Source: Desulfurobacterium pacificum
GTDB lineage: Bacteria > Aquificota > Aquificia > Desulfurobacteriales > Desulfurobacteriaceae
DNA length: 64,000 nucleotides
Reading direction: 5' to 3'
Assembly: GCF_900182835.1 (NCBI RefSeq)
Contig: NZ_FXUB01000001.1
Span: forward strand, 186,001-250,000
This document shows positions 27,842-37,468 of the stretch, one piece after another; within the stretch, counting starts at the first letter, position 1, and every line of letters starts with the position of its first letter. The position numbers and the translations under genes were made by a program. A model generated the notes under the pieces. The model saw only the letters and a list, made by a program, of their open reading frames with translations. It was not told the origin of the DNA and ran no database searches.

Positions 27842-28846
27842 CTATTTTTCTACTATACTTTCTTTAACTTTCATTCCAAAATGCCTTCCAGGTTCTTCAG
27901 TGTAGGCTAAAACTTCATCGCCTTCCTTAAGGTCAACCACAGAAATAGGAGTTCCATCGGGTTTTGTAAGCCTTATAGTCTCTGCATTCTGAAGAATAGC
28001 TGAAACTTTCTTTCCTTCCTTAGTTTCCGCTTCTATCAACAACATCGGTCTCTTCTCTATCTTCGCCCTTCCAACGTAGGCGATTCTTCCTTCTCCCTTA
28101 TAGTTATAAATCATTATCTCATCACCACTTTCAATCTCTGCTAAGTACTTCGTCTTCCCGCCCGGAAGCCTAACGTACATATGAACAGCACCAGCATTCA
28201 CCCTAAAAGGTCTTGCTGCAACGTACGGGTTAGATTCCGTTTCGGCATGAACCAAAAACATACCGGCAGAAGAATTACCTACAAGAGCCCCTTCACCTCT
28301 TACCATATTGGAACAGGTATCTATGCAAACCCTGTCGCACATTCCAATCGGTTTAACGCGTTTTATCGTCGCAGTTTCAAGCTTCACGTTTTCTCCTTGA
28401 AGATTTATAGCCTGCCCTGCCGCTTTTATCTCGTTAACATCTTCCGTATCAAGCACAACGCCTTTAACCCCTTTCTCCAAAATTGTTATTGCCGTCTCCG
28501 CTTCTTCAGCATTCCTAACCCAAGCGTAAACGTTATCACCCTGGGCTAATAAGTTTTCAAGAGGAATAATGGTCCAATCAGTAGTTTTAACTATAACGTT
28601 TTTACCAGCTTTTAAAAGAGAAGCTGCTCTTTCTTCATCTTCCTTACCTTTTATCTCAACAATAATAAAATCCTCACCTAACTTAAAATCACCATCTGGC
28701 GCTATAGTTTTAACTCTGGCAAGCTGCTTAACTTTCTTACTTTCAGGTTTATCAAGAAGTAAAGCGAAAACACCAGATTCAAGGGCAGAAGTAACAATTT
28801 TCTTGTTAGACGGGTCTTTCACGTAGACAATAAGCTGTTTCTTCAT
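27842..28846 (-). CDS. 3-dehydroquinate synthase II (archaeal type)
   Basis: The 334-residue protein matches the AroB' family: short N-terminal VYVKDP, KTTDWTIIPLENLLAQ near 88-103, IGMCDRVCIDTCSNMVRGEGALVGNSS around 166-193, NPYVAARPFRVNAGAVHMY and a C-terminal EPGRHFG. DHQ synthase II makes 3-dehydroquinate from 2-amino-3,7-dideoxy-D-threo-hept-6-ulosonate by oxidative deamination and cyclisation, replacing AroB. Its archaeal pathway begins from aspartate semialdehyde and a C6 sugar phosphate. The partner aldolase gene is not in the window. Confidence 0.93.
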   Translation of the reverse strand: MKKQLIVYVKDPSNKKIVTSALESGVFALLLDKPESKKVKQLARVKTIAPDGDFKLGEDFIIVEIKGKEDEERAASLLKAGKNVIVKTTDWTIIPLENLLAQGDNVYAWVRNAEEAETAITILEKGVKGVVLDTEDVNEIKAAGQAINLQGENVKLETATIKRVKPIGMCDRVCIDTCSNMVRGEGALVGNSSAGMFLVHAETESNPYVAARPFRVNAGAVHMYVRLPGGKTKYLAEIESGDEIMIYNYKGEGRIAYVGRAKIEKRPMLLIEAETKEGKKVSAILQNAETIRLTKPDGTPISVVDLKEGDEVLAYTEEPGRHFGMKVKESIVEK

Positions 28847-28855
28847 TAATCCCTC

Positions 28856-29542
28856 CTAATACTTTCTTTCACCAAATATTGCACTTCCTATTCTGACAAT
28901 TGTAGCACCCTCTTCTATGGCTATTTCAAAATCATGAGACATTCCCATAGAAAGCTCTGGCAACTGTAAGCCAAACTTTTGCTCTAATCTATCTCTAATA
29001 TCTCTTAATTGAGCAAAATAAGGACGCACCTTTTCCAAATCTTCAAAATAAGGAGGAACTGTCATCAATCCTTTTAGTTCCAAAGTATCTTTAGATAAAA
29101 CATAATCAACCAAAGAATCTACATCTTCAGGTAAACAACCATGTTTAGTTTCTTCCGGCGAAAGTTTTACTTCTATTAACACTGGCATTACCTTTCCTTT
29201 TTTTGAAAGCCTCTTGTCAAGTTCATCTACCAAAGACTTTCTATCTACCGTTTCTATGCAGTGAAAAAGGTCAACCGCATACTTCACTTTATTGGTTTGA
29301 AGATGTCCTATCAAGTGCCACTCTATTGGAAGGGAAGAGAGAACGGGGATTTTATCTCTTGCTTCTTGAACTCTATTTTCACCAAAGAGTTTTATACCAG
29401 CTTCAAAAGCTTCTTTTATCTCCTCAGGACTTCTCGTTTTAGAAGCTGCCAGCAACTTAACCAAAGAAACATCTCTACCGCTACGTTCACAGGCTCTCTC
29501 TATTCTTTCAAAAATGCGTAAAACGTTCTCCTTAATTCCCAT
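28856..29542 (-). CDS. yggS: YggS/PLPBP family pyridoxal-phosphate homeostasis protein
   Basis: The 228-residue TIM-barrel protein has PLP lysine in LLAASKTRSPEEI near 30-42, GENRVQEARDK near 54, WHLIGHLQTNK near 74-84, and the C-terminal LSMGMSHDFEIAIEEGATIVRIGSAIFGER. Members bind PLP without known catalysis and influence amino-acid and PLP balance. It overlaps the upstream secreted-protein gene by 11 bp. Confidence 0.95.
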   Translation of the reverse strand: MGIKENVLRIFERIERACERSGRDVSLVKLLAASKTRSPEEIKEAFEAGIKLFGENRVQEARDKIPVLSSLPIEWHLIGHLQTNKVKYAVDLFHCIETVDRKSLVDELDKRLSKKGKVMPVLIEVKLSPEETKHGCLPEDVDSLVDYVLSKDTLELKGLMTVPPYFEDLEKVRPYFAQLRDIRDRLEQKFGLQLPELSMGMSHDFEIAIEEGATIVRIGSAIFGERKY

Positions 29543-30638
29543 CTTCTATCCTCTCGTAAACCTCATCAGCAAAGAACCACAAGTCATCGTTTAAGTCAGA
29601 ATCGGAGTATTTTAGAAAATCATCGTAGTTATCGTACTTACCCGCTTTATAAAGGTGATAACTTACAGCTACAAACCCCTGCTTGTCGTAACCTTCTTTA
29701 TCAGGGTCATACCTATAAACTTCTATTTCAACAAACTTATTGATACCGTTATCAAAACAGGATTTAGCAAGTTTAAGCCAAAAGTCAAAGTTTGATTTTT
29801 TTAGTATTAAGCGGGTTTTTCTATCATTAATAGGTTTTCCATCGTTCATAAAAAACCTGTGTTTCAATCTAATTATAATTCCTCTACCGGAAGCGGTGTT
29901 GATTAAGGAAACATCTTCATCTGTTAAAGGCATAGTTTTTACGTAATAGCCCAATCTCTCCGCTATTGGAGAAGAAAACTTTGCGCTGTTATAAATGTCT
30001 ATTAAGTGATTTAAGGTAGAAATAAGTTGCTCTTTATCAAAATAACTTTCACTATCATTCTCCCTTCTTACCGTCCAAAAAGCACCGTTATAAAGAACTT
30101 CTCCATCATCAGCAATCAGTAAGGGAATTCCTGCCTTAAGACTTATACTCTCGTAACCATAATCAGAGACAAGAGTAACAGGAGAAGTCAAAACAGAAAC
30201 GTCAAAGGTCTTTTCCTCCTCATTGCCGAAACTTTTACTTACCTTTACTCCTTGCCCTTTAAAGCTACCTACAACGTAATCCTTTCCTTCTTTTGCCACA
30301 ATAATTACAGAATCAGCAGGTATGTAAACTGTCCCATTATCTGTATCTGCAGTAACACCACTTTCAACACGGAAGATTTTCAGGGTTAATTCACCCGTTT
30401 TTAAAAAGAGAGGTTGGAAATAATCTGCAAAATCAAGATTTACCCAGCCATTTTCACCTTTTGCCCAAAACTCAAACTTAGCCAAAAGCGGTTGAGAATA
30501 TCCTTTACTTAAAGTTCCTACAATCTCTTCTCTATCTGGAAGCGTCCTTAAAGAAGTTGCATCTGTTAAAACGGTAAACTCCTGAGAAACTGCCGATAGG
30601 GGAAGTAATAGAAGAAACAACTGCATTAAAAGTCTCAT
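29532..30638 (-). CDS. Secreted protein of unknown function with SH3-like N-terminal region
   Basis: The 368-residue product has a signal peptide (MRLLMQLFLLLLPLSAVS, about 18 residues). Residues 20-75 (FTVLTDATSLRTLPD, then VGTL and NGWVNLDF) look like a bacterial SH3 domain. The middle is beta-rich and the C-terminal 130 residues are alpha-beta, with YHLYKAGKYDNYDDF near the end. I recognise no further family. It lies between the thioesterase gene and yggS with 4- and 11-bp overlaps. It is probably periplasmic and may bind the cell wall. Confidence 0.68.
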   Translation of the reverse strand: MRLLMQLFLLLLPLSAVSQEFTVLTDATSLRTLPDREEIVGTLSKGYSQPLLAKFEFWAKGENGWVNLDFADYFQPLFLKTGELTLKIFRVESGVTADTDNGTVYIPADSVIIVAKEGKDYVVGSFKGQGVKVSKSFGNEEEKTFDVSVLTSPVTLVSDYGYESISLKAGIPLLIADDGEVLYNGAFWTVRRENDSESYFDKEQLISTLNHLIDIYNSAKFSSPIAERLGYYVKTMPLTDEDVSLINTASGRGIIIRLKHRFFMNDGKPINDRKTRLILKKSNFDFWLKLAKSCFDNGINKFVEIEVYRYDPDKEGYDKQGFVAVSYHLYKAGKYDNYDDFLKYSDSDLNDDLWFFADEVYERIEDGN

Positions 30639-31042
30639 TCCTTCTCCTTTAAAATAAACATCAAAGCTTCTGCTTCTGCTATCTTCTTTCTATCAGAAAC
30701 TCTGACTATCTCAGCCCTGGTAACTTTAAAGCGTTTTCTATCTTCTTTAACTTCGGCAAAAACTTCCACTTCTTCTCCTGCAAGTAAAGGAGCGTGATAC
30801 TTCACAGTCAACTTACCTGTTAAAAACCGCTCTTCATAAGTCTGAAGGTAAGCCATAGCCTCATCAAGTATGAGCGCAATTATCCCACCGTGAATAACAT
30901 TTTCGTAACCCTGGTAGTAATGAGAAAGGGAAAACTTAGCGTAAACCCTATCTTCCAATTTTTGAAAAGAAAGGTGCATACCTTTTGGATTATCCTTACC
31001 GCAAACGAAACAAAAGTTATCTCTGATTAACTCTTTCTCCAT
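30635..31042 (-). CDS. PaaI-like hot-dog-fold thioesterase
   Basis: The start is taken at ATG 31042 (MEKELIRDN), 10 bp after the aspS stop; an in-frame ATG further upstream lies inside aspS. The 135-residue protein has an N-terminal NFCFVCGKDNPKGMHL with a Cys pair, followed by the hot-dog signature VIHGGIIALILDEAMAYL and a KYHAPLLAGEEV strand. These are typical of cytosolic acyl-CoA thioesterases of the PaaI/YbgC group with an N-terminal CxxC. The acyl substrate is unknown. Confidence 0.87.
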   Translation of the reverse strand: MEKELIRDNFCFVCGKDNPKGMHLSFQKLEDRVYAKFSLSHYYQGYENVIHGGIIALILDEAMAYLQTYEERFLTGKLTVKYHAPLLAGEEVEVFAEVKEDRKRFKVTRAEIVRVSDRKKIAEAEALMFILKEKE

Positions 31043-31052
31043 AACAGCGAAA

Positions 31053-32843
31053 TTATTCTCCCTCCTCTTTAGTTTCAACAGAAATGTGAAGTTCTGAAAG
31101 CTGTTCGGGTCTAACGGTATCGGGTGCGCCTGTGAGAAGGCACTGACCCCTTTGAGTTTTCGGAAAGGCTATAACGTCTCTAATAGATTCCTCTCCTCTC
31201 ATAATGGCGCAGAGTCTATCAAGTCCGAACGCCATACCGCCGTGAGGGGGAGCACCGTATTTCAGGGCATCAAGTAAAAATCCAAACCTTTCTTTTGCTT
31301 CTTCTTCAGAAAGTCCTATTACTTTAAATACCTTTTCCTGAACGTCTTCTCTGTGAATACGGATACTTCCGCCGCCTATCTCAACGCCGTTGAGAACCAT
31401 ATCGTATGCTCTCGCCCTCGCTTCTGCTGGATTGTCAAGCAGCTTTTCAATGTCTTCCTCTTTCGGACTGGTAAACGGGTGGTGAAGGGCTTCCCACCTG
31501 TTTTCATCTTCGTTCCACTCAAACATCGGAAAATCCACCACCCACAACACATCAACCCTACTCTCATCAATAAGCCCAACCATCTTCCCAAGCTTTAATC
31601 TCAGGTTAGAAAGCGCAGCGTTCACAACATCCTTTTTATCGGCAACGAAGAAGAGAATATCTCCCACTTCTGCTTCAAGCCTTTCAAGAATTTTGTTCAT
31701 TTCGCCTTCTGTAAAGAACTTAACGATAGGCGACTGCAACCCTTCCGGTAGAACTTTAATCCAGGCAAGACCTTTAGCACCGTAAACACCAACAAACTTC
31801 GTTAAGTCGTCAATTTCTTTTCTTGAAAGCTTGGCACCGCCTTTGAAGTTAATCGCCTTAACTATCCCGCCGTTTTCAGCAACAGTCCTAAAAACCTTGA
31901 AGTTACAGTTAGCGGCAATGTCTGTAATGTCTTTCAGCTCAAGTCCAAAGCGGGTGTCCGGTCTGTCGGTTCCGAACCTCTCCATCGCCTCGTCGTAACT
32001 CATAACGGGAATTTCACCTATCTCAATGCCTAAAAACTCCTTATACAGCTTTCTTAAAAGCTTTTCAGCAACGTTCATCACATCTCTTTCTTTAACAAAG
32101 GACATCTCAAAGTCTATCTGGGTAAACTCCGGCTGCCTGTCTGCCCTTAAATCTTCGTCCCTGAAGCACCTTGCTATCTGGTAATACCTGTCAATACCGG
32201 CAACCATCAATATCTGCTTGAAAAGCTGCGGTGACTGGGGCAGAGCGTAGAACTTGCCCGGATAGATTCTGCTTGGAACTAAAAAGTCTCTCGCTCCTTC
32301 AGGGGTGCTTTTTGTAAGGTAGGGGGTTTCAACTTCTATAAAACCTTCTTCGTTAAACACTTCTCTCGTTAACTGGTAAAGTTTGTGGCGGAAGAAGATG
32401 TTTTCTGCCATTTTCTTTCTTCTCAGGTCAAGAAAGCGATAGCGAAGGCGAACGTCTTCTCCTACTTTTATTTCGTCTTCTATCGGAAACGGAAGAGGAA
32501 GAGACTTGTTCAGAATTAAAAGCTTTTCAACGTATATCTCAATTTCGCCGGTTTTTAGTTTCGGGTTTTCCGTTCCCGGCGGTCTCCTTCTGACCTCTCC
32601 CTCTACTGCTATTACAAACTCGTGCCTTAACTTTTTAGCCCTCTCTACAAGCTCTTCGCTTATTTCAGGTGAAAAGACAACCTGAACTTTGCCGGTTCTA
32701 TCCCTTAAGTCAACAAATACAACGCCGCCGTGGTCTCTGGTGCTGTCAACCCAGCCGGCAACCTTCACTTTTTTGCCTAAATAATCTGTATTAACTTCAC
32801 CGCAGTAGCAGGTTCTTTCAAACTCTCCAAGATGCTCAAGCAT
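31053..32843 (-). CDS. aspS: Aspartyl-tRNA synthetase (bacterial type)
   Basis: The 596-residue class II synthetase has an N-terminal OB domain (VKVAGWVDSTRDHGGVVFVDLRD), motif 2 region CFRDEDLRADRQPEFTQIDFE around 210-230, the bacterial GAD insertion (about 290-420) and motif 3 GLDRLCAIM near 550. Whether it is discriminating or non-discriminating cannot be decided by eye; no gatCAB genes are in the window. It is 26 bp downstream of purB. Confidence 0.96.
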   Translation of the reverse strand: MLEHLGEFERTCYCGEVNTDYLGKKVKVAGWVDSTRDHGGVVFVDLRDRTGKVQVVFSPEISEELVERAKKLRHEFVIAVEGEVRRRPPGTENPKLKTGEIEIYVEKLLILNKSLPLPFPIEDEIKVGEDVRLRYRFLDLRRKKMAENIFFRHKLYQLTREVFNEEGFIEVETPYLTKSTPEGARDFLVPSRIYPGKFYALPQSPQLFKQILMVAGIDRYYQIARCFRDEDLRADRQPEFTQIDFEMSFVKERDVMNVAEKLLRKLYKEFLGIEIGEIPVMSYDEAMERFGTDRPDTRFGLELKDITDIAANCNFKVFRTVAENGGIVKAINFKGGAKLSRKEIDDLTKFVGVYGAKGLAWIKVLPEGLQSPIVKFFTEGEMNKILERLEAEVGDILFFVADKKDVVNAALSNLRLKLGKMVGLIDESRVDVLWVVDFPMFEWNEDENRWEALHHPFTSPKEEDIEKLLDNPAEARARAYDMVLNGVEIGGGSIRIHREDVQEKVFKVIGLSEEEAKERFGFLLDALKYGAPPHGGMAFGLDRLCAIMRGEESIRDVIAFPKTQRGQCLLTGAPDTVRPEQLSELHISVETKEEGE

Positions 32844-32869
32844 TCTTTCTACTCCTTGTCCGTTTTTCT

Positions 32870-34189
32870 CTAACCGAAAACTCTCTTGAATATGTAGTCA
32901 ACGTTCTTTGTGTGGTAGGAAAGGTCAAAAATTTTCTCAATCTCTTCGTCAGAAAGCACCTTTTTAACCCTTTCGTCTTTCTTAAGAAGTTCTTTAAAGT
33001 CAGCGCCTTCGTTCCAGACTTTCATTGCGTTTTCTTGAACGATTGCGTAAGCGTCTTCCCTTGAAAGCCCTCCCTTTTCTATGAGAGTGAGAAGAACTCT
33101 TTGAGAGAAAACAAGCCCCCTTAAGAGGTTGAGGTTCTTGAGCATGTTTTCGGGATAGACAACTAAGTTCTCCATAAGGTTTGCAAACTTTTGAAGCATG
33201 TAATCTAAAGCTATGCAGGCGTCAGGGAAGATTGTTCTTTCTGTGGAAGAGTGGGAAATGTCCCTTTCGTGCCAGAGGGGAACGTTTTCCATTCCAACGA
33301 TTGAAGCGCTCCTTACGACTCTTGCAAGCCCGCAGAGCCTTTCTGAAAGTATCGGGTTTCTCTTGTGGGGCATGGCAGAAGAGCCTTTTTGACCTTTTCT
33401 GAAAGGTTCTTCAACTTCGCGGACTTCTGTTCTCTGAAGATGTCTGATTTCTGTTGCAAACTTTTCTATTGAAGAAGCCGTTAAAGCAAGGGCATTTAAG
33501 AATTCAGCGTGTCTATCCCTCTGAACTACCTGATTGGAAGCGTTTGCGTGCTTTATTCCAAGCCTTTTACAGGTAATCTCTTCCACTCTTGGGTCTATGT
33601 TTGCAAACGTTCCAACGGCGCCAGAAATCTTACCGACAGCCGCTCTTTCAACGGCAGCCCTCACCCTTTCGTAGTTTCTCCTCATCTCGTCATACCAGAT
33701 GGCAAGCTTTAAACCGAAAGTAATCGGCTCTGCGTGAATGCCGTGGGTCCTACCTATCATAACGGTGTATCTATGTTCAAAAGCTCTCTTCTTTATAGCT
33801 TCCATAACCTTTTTTATATCTTTGAGTATGAGCTCGCCAGCCTGCTTTATCTGTAGGGCAAAGGCTGTATCAAGCATGTCGGAAGAGGTCATGCCGAAGT
33901 GAAGGTATTTAGCCTCGTCGCCGACAATCTCCTTTATGTAGGTGAGAAAAGCAATGACATCGTGGTTGGTTACAGATTCTATCTCGTTTATCCTTTGAAT
34001 GTCAAAGTCTTTTTCGCCTTCAAGGTAGGGCTTTAACTTTTCTTTCAGGGTTTTGACGGCTTCGGTGGGGATTTTTCCTATTTCAGACCAGGCTTCGCAC
34101 GCAGCAACTTCCACTTTCAGCCAGTTTCTCAACTTGTTCTGCTCGTCCCAAATCTTTCCCATCTCAGGTAGAGTGTATCTGGGTATCAT
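32870..34189 (-). CDS. purB: Adenylosuccinate lyase
   Basis: The 439-residue fumarase/aspartase-fold enzyme begins IPRYTLPEMGKIWDEQNK, has NHDVIAFLTY near 74, HFGMTSSDMLDTA near 97 with the active-site TSSD, IGRTHGIHAEPITFG near 150 and the signature GSSAMPHKRNPI near 272. It acts twice in purine synthesis, on SAICAR and on adenylosuccinate. It lies between hslO and aspS. Codons near the N-terminus carry a GGGGATTTTT copy on the opposite strand (34067-34076). Confidence 0.96.
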   Translation of the reverse strand: MIPRYTLPEMGKIWDEQNKLRNWLKVEVAACEAWSEIGKIPTEAVKTLKEKLKPYLEGEKDFDIQRINEIESVTNHDVIAFLTYIKEIVGDEAKYLHFGMTSSDMLDTAFALQIKQAGELILKDIKKVMEAIKKRAFEHRYTVMIGRTHGIHAEPITFGLKLAIWYDEMRRNYERVRAAVERAAVGKISGAVGTFANIDPRVEEITCKRLGIKHANASNQVVQRDRHAEFLNALALTASSIEKFATEIRHLQRTEVREVEEPFRKGQKGSSAMPHKRNPILSERLCGLARVVRSASIVGMENVPLWHERDISHSSTERTIFPDACIALDYMLQKFANLMENLVVYPENMLKNLNLLRGLVFSQRVLLTLIEKGGLSREDAYAIVQENAMKVWNEGADFKELLKKDERVKKVLSDEEIEKIFDLSYHTKNVDYIFKRVFG

Positions 34190-34232
34190 TTTTCCTCCCG
34201 AAACGATTTTGTGGGGGAAATTCTAAACAATT

Positions 34233-35201
34233 TTAGTTGTCTCCCTGCTTTTTCTCCTGAAGGATTTCTTCAAGCTCTTTGGCAGAGAAGAAGTATTCAG
34301 TACCGCAGAAGTTACACTTTATTGAAACGCCGCCTTCCTTTATCAGTTCTTTAATTTCCTCTTCTGGAAGCATTAAGATGCTGTTTTTAGCAATCTCCTT
34401 AGAACAGCGGCAGCGGAAGGAAAGTTCTTTTAGAGCTAAAAGTTGAGGTGAAAAACCGTCAAAAATTAGTTCAACGATGTCTTCCGGTCTTTTACATTCT
34501 TTGAGGAGGGTGGTGATGGGGGGGATTTTTCTAACGTTTTCTTCTAACTTCTCTATTGCTTTGTCGGTAGCGCCAGGTAAAGGCTGCGCCAAAAATCCCC
34601 CCGCCACCTCAACCTTCCCGTCTTCATTTACAAGAACTCCCAAAGAAACAGCAGAAGGTATCTGTTCAGATTTTAATAGATAATACGCTATGTCCTCCGC
34701 TATCTCGCCAGAAACCAAAGGAACAGAACTTTCATAAGGTTTTCCAAAACCGAAGTCCTTTATAACGGTCAGCGTCCCCTTTCCAACTGCCCTGGCTATG
34801 TCAAATTTCTTTTTTCCATCAGCTTCTTTTACGAAAGTTTCAACGTTTGGATTTTCCACAAATCCCCTAACTTCACCTTTAGCATTTGCCTCAGCAACCA
34901 CAAGCCCGATAGGTCCGTCACCTTCTATCCTCAAAAGAAGCCTCTGGTTAGTTCCGTGTTTTAAAAGAGAAGTAAGAAGCAGCGCTCCTGCCAAAGCTCT
35001 TCCTAAAACAGCAGCAGCGATTGGAGATAGCTTATGTTTCAATCTTGCAACTTCACATAAGTTAGTAGTCCTTACAACAAACGCCCTTAAAGCATCTTCT
35101 TTAGTAACAGCTATAACGCCGTAATCCCTATCCTTAAAGTAATTTTCCAGGTCATTTTTAACCTGCTGGTCTAAATCTTTCAGTAGCTCTTTCCTTTCCA
35201 T
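34233..35201 (-). CDS. hslO: Redox-regulated chaperone Hsp33
   Basis: The 322-residue protein has the Hsp33 N-terminal domain beginning after a ~40-residue extension (RTTNLCEVARLKHKLSP), conserved GRALAGALLLTSLLK, and GDGPIGLVV. The C-terminal zinc redox switch is CRC near 264 and CNFC near 300. Oxidation releases zinc and activates holdase function. The gene contains two oppositely oriented GGGGATTTTT copies 60 bp apart, with matching flanks, which puts runs of G and C unusual for the genome into a coding region. Confidence 0.93.
   Translation of the reverse strand: MERKELLKDLDQQVKNDLENYFKDRDYGVIAVTKEDALRAFVVRTTNLCEVARLKHKLSPIAAAVLGRALAGALLLTSLLKHGTNQRLLLRIEGDGPIGLVVAEANAKGEVRGFVENPNVETFVKEADGKKKFDIARAVGKGTLTVIKDFGFGKPYESSVPLVSGEIAEDIAYYLLKSEQIPSAVSLGVLVNEDGKVEVAGGFLAQPLPGATDKAIEKLEENVRKIPPITTLLKECKRPEDIVELIFDGFSPQLLALKELSFRCRCSKEIAKNSILMLPEEEIKELIKEGGVSIKCNFCGTEYFFSAKELEEILQEKKQGDN
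34502..34612. repeat. Inverted pair of GGGGATTTTT-type dispersed motifs inside hslO
   Basis: The plus strand has GGGGATTTTT at 34521-34530 with flank GAGGAGGGTGGTGATGGG, and its complement AAAAATCCCC at 34591-34600 followed by CCGCCACCTCAACC. Read in the same orientation, both flanks contain GGTGG or GAGGTGG before a G run. Other exact copies begin at 236, 5382, 8728, 9792, 17641, 34067, 39903, 48115, 50025, 56034, 56606, 60319 and 61772. Confidence 0.85.
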
Positions 35202-35217
35202 CTTTTTCTCCTTTCTG

Positions 35218-37389
35218 TTAAAGAATTCCCTTTTCCTGCAAAATCCTCTTCACTTCTTCGTTGTTCTCGGCATATTTTTTCAAAAGCTCTACGAACTCCT
35301 GTTCGTTTATCGTCTTAATTCCCAACTTCTGCGCTTTTGCTAACTTAGAGCCGGGATTCTCACCTACAACAACAAAACTGGTTTTCCTCGTAACGGAATT
35401 TGTAGGATTTCCACCTAATAGTTCTATTAAATGCTGCGCTTCTTTGCGCTTAAAGTGTTCAAGCTCACCGGTAAATACAACGTTCTGCCCTTCTAAAGGT
35501 TTGGGAAGTTGCTCCTCCATTTCCTCTTCTGGCGTTCTTTCAAACTTAAAGCCCGCTTTTTCAAGTTCTTTAATCATTTCCACGTTCTGTTCTGCTTTGA
35601 AGAAGTTCTTAATGCTCGTCGCAGTTATAGGTCCAATACCGGGAATGGAAGCAAGTTCTGAGAAACTTGCGTTCATTAATTCTTCAAGGTTTTTAAACTT
35701 CTTAGCCAAAAGCTGGGCTGTTTTCTCACCAACGTGTCTTATCCCCAAAGCCGTAATTTTCTTATAGAAAGGCGCTTCTTTAGACTTTTCTATTTGCGTA
35801 AGGAGATTTTCAGCTTTTTTCAGCCCCCAGCCGGGCAGTTTAACAAGCTCGTTCTTATCAAGGTAGTAAATATCAGCTATTGACTTCACAAATCCTTTTT
35901 TAAGCAGCGTGTTAGCTGTTGATTCACCCAATCCCTTAATGTCTAAAACCTTACCCCAATAAATAAGGTGCTCTTTCAACTGCGCAGGACAGTTAATATT
36001 AGGACATCTTGGCACCGCTTCATCAAGTTCTTTTACTATCGGCGCGCCACAAACGGGGCAGTGAGTAGGAACTTCAACCGGCTTTTCTTCTCCCGTTCTC
36101 CTCTCTTTTACAGGCGCAACGATGTAAGGTATCGTTTCTCCCGCCCTTTCCACTATAACATAATCGCCAATCCTTATATCTTTCTGCTTTATAAGGTCTG
36201 GATTAAAAAGAGATGCCCTTGAAACTACCACTCCTCCAACTTCCACAGGCTCTAAAATGGCAACCGGCGTTAAAGCGCCAGTTCTTCCAACCTGCCACAC
36301 AACATCTAAAAGTTTTGTAACAGCCTGCTTTGCCGGGAATTTATAGGCAACAGCCCATCTTGGATGGTGTAACGTCTCACCTAACTTCTCCCACGCACAT
36401 ATATCGTTAACCTTTACAACCATTCCGTCAGCTTCAAAATCCCAAGACTCTCTTTCTTTCTGCGCTTTCAAAACGGTTTCTATTACTTCCTCTATATCCT
36501 TACAAACTTTCTGTATAGGAGGCGTCTTAAACCCGCAGTCTGCCAAAATTTCCAAAGCCTGCTTTTGCGTTTTTATATCTTTACAAAGCTTAACAGGCTC
36601 AGAATAAAGAATTTGATATGTATAACAATCAAGCCCTCTCTTCGCTACTTCTGCTGGATTTTTCAATCTCAGCGTTCCGGCTGCAGCATTTCTTGGATTT
36701 GCAAAAAGGGAAAGCCCCTGTTTTTCTCTTTCTTTATTCAATTTTTCAAAAACGCTTTTAGGCATTACGATTTCACCACGAACAGAAATCCTTTTTATGC
36801 CGTGTTTTGAAAAATCAGCTCTCAAAGGTATTGATTTAATAGTTTTCACGTTCATCGTAATGTCTTCACCTACTATACCGTCACCTCTCGTAACGCCCCT
36901 TACTAAAATATCGTCTTCATAAACAAGTTCTATGCTGGCGCCGTCAAACTTAGGTTCAACGATGTATTCCACCTCATCAACGCCTAAAAGCTGTTTAACT
37001 CTTTTGTCCCATTCTCTCAAATCGTCGGCAGAATAGGTATTTTCAAGGGAAGTCATCTCTGCAAGATGTTTGACCTTTTCAAATTCACCGGTAAAAGCAG
37101 GAGATATTCTCTGAGTCGGAGAATCCGGAGTAACAATTTCTGGATGCGCCCTTTCAAGAGCCTCAAGAGCATGAAAAAGTTTATCGTACTGGTAGTCAGA
37201 AATTACCGGATTAGCCTGAACGTAATATTTATAATCGTGATACCTAATTACTTTTCTTAAATCTTCCGCTATTTTAGAAGCTTCTTCAGTAGAAAGACTT
37301 TTCCAGTAATTCTCGTCTTTCCCTTCTACAAGTTCAAGGAGTTTATCGGTAAGTTGCTGTAGTTCCTTTTCTTCAGCAGTTGCATACAT
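35218..37389 (-). CDS. ligA: NAD-dependent DNA ligase
   Basis: The 723-residue ligase has the Ia domain, adenylation motif EPKFDGASIELVYE with the nucleophilic Lys, RGDGIVGEDIT, an OB fold, a four-Cys zinc finger (CPVCGAPI ... CPNINCPAQ), helix-hairpin-helix repeats and a C-terminal BRCT domain (FTGELEHFKRKEAQ onward). It seals nicks in replication and repair. It is about 50 residues longer than E. coli LigA, mainly at the N-terminus. A separate promoter is likely just upstream. Confidence 0.96.
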   Translation of the reverse strand: MYATAEEKELQQLTDKLLELVEGKDENYWKSLSTEEASKIAEDLRKVIRYHDYKYYVQANPVISDYQYDKLFHALEALERAHPEIVTPDSPTQRISPAFTGEFEKVKHLAEMTSLENTYSADDLREWDKRVKQLLGVDEVEYIVEPKFDGASIELVYEDDILVRGVTRGDGIVGEDITMNVKTIKSIPLRADFSKHGIKRISVRGEIVMPKSVFEKLNKEREKQGLSLFANPRNAAAGTLRLKNPAEVAKRGLDCYTYQILYSEPVKLCKDIKTQKQALEILADCGFKTPPIQKVCKDIEEVIETVLKAQKERESWDFEADGMVVKVNDICAWEKLGETLHHPRWAVAYKFPAKQAVTKLLDVVWQVGRTGALTPVAILEPVEVGGVVVSRASLFNPDLIKQKDIRIGDYVIVERAGETIPYIVAPVKERRTGEEKPVEVPTHCPVCGAPIVKELDEAVPRCPNINCPAQLKEHLIYWGKVLDIKGLGESTANTLLKKGFVKSIADIYYLDKNELVKLPGWGLKKAENLLTQIEKSKEAPFYKKITALGIRHVGEKTAQLLAKKFKNLEELMNASFSELASIPGIGPITATSIKNFFKAEQNVEMIKELEKAGFKFERTPEEEMEEQLPKPLEGQNVVFTGELEHFKRKEAQHLIELLGGNPTNSVTRKTSFVVVGENPGSKLAKAQKLGIKTINEQEFVELLKKYAENNEEVKRILQEKGIL

Positions 37390-37448
37390 AATTGCCTCCC
37401 TGGAAGCATTTGCTACGTTTAATGATATTCCCTCAACAGGAGAATTTC

Positions 37449-37454
37449 ATTATA
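37449..37454 (-). promoter_or_regulatory. Probable -10 element for ligA
   Basis: The minus strand reads CTTATATAATG, a perfect TATAAT hexamer about 60 bp before the ligA start. No strong -35 is seen (TAAACT is the closest). The 79-bp gap between the ResB-like stop and ligA contains nothing else recognisable. Confidence 0.45.
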
Positions 37455-37468
37455 TAAGTAGAAAAAGT

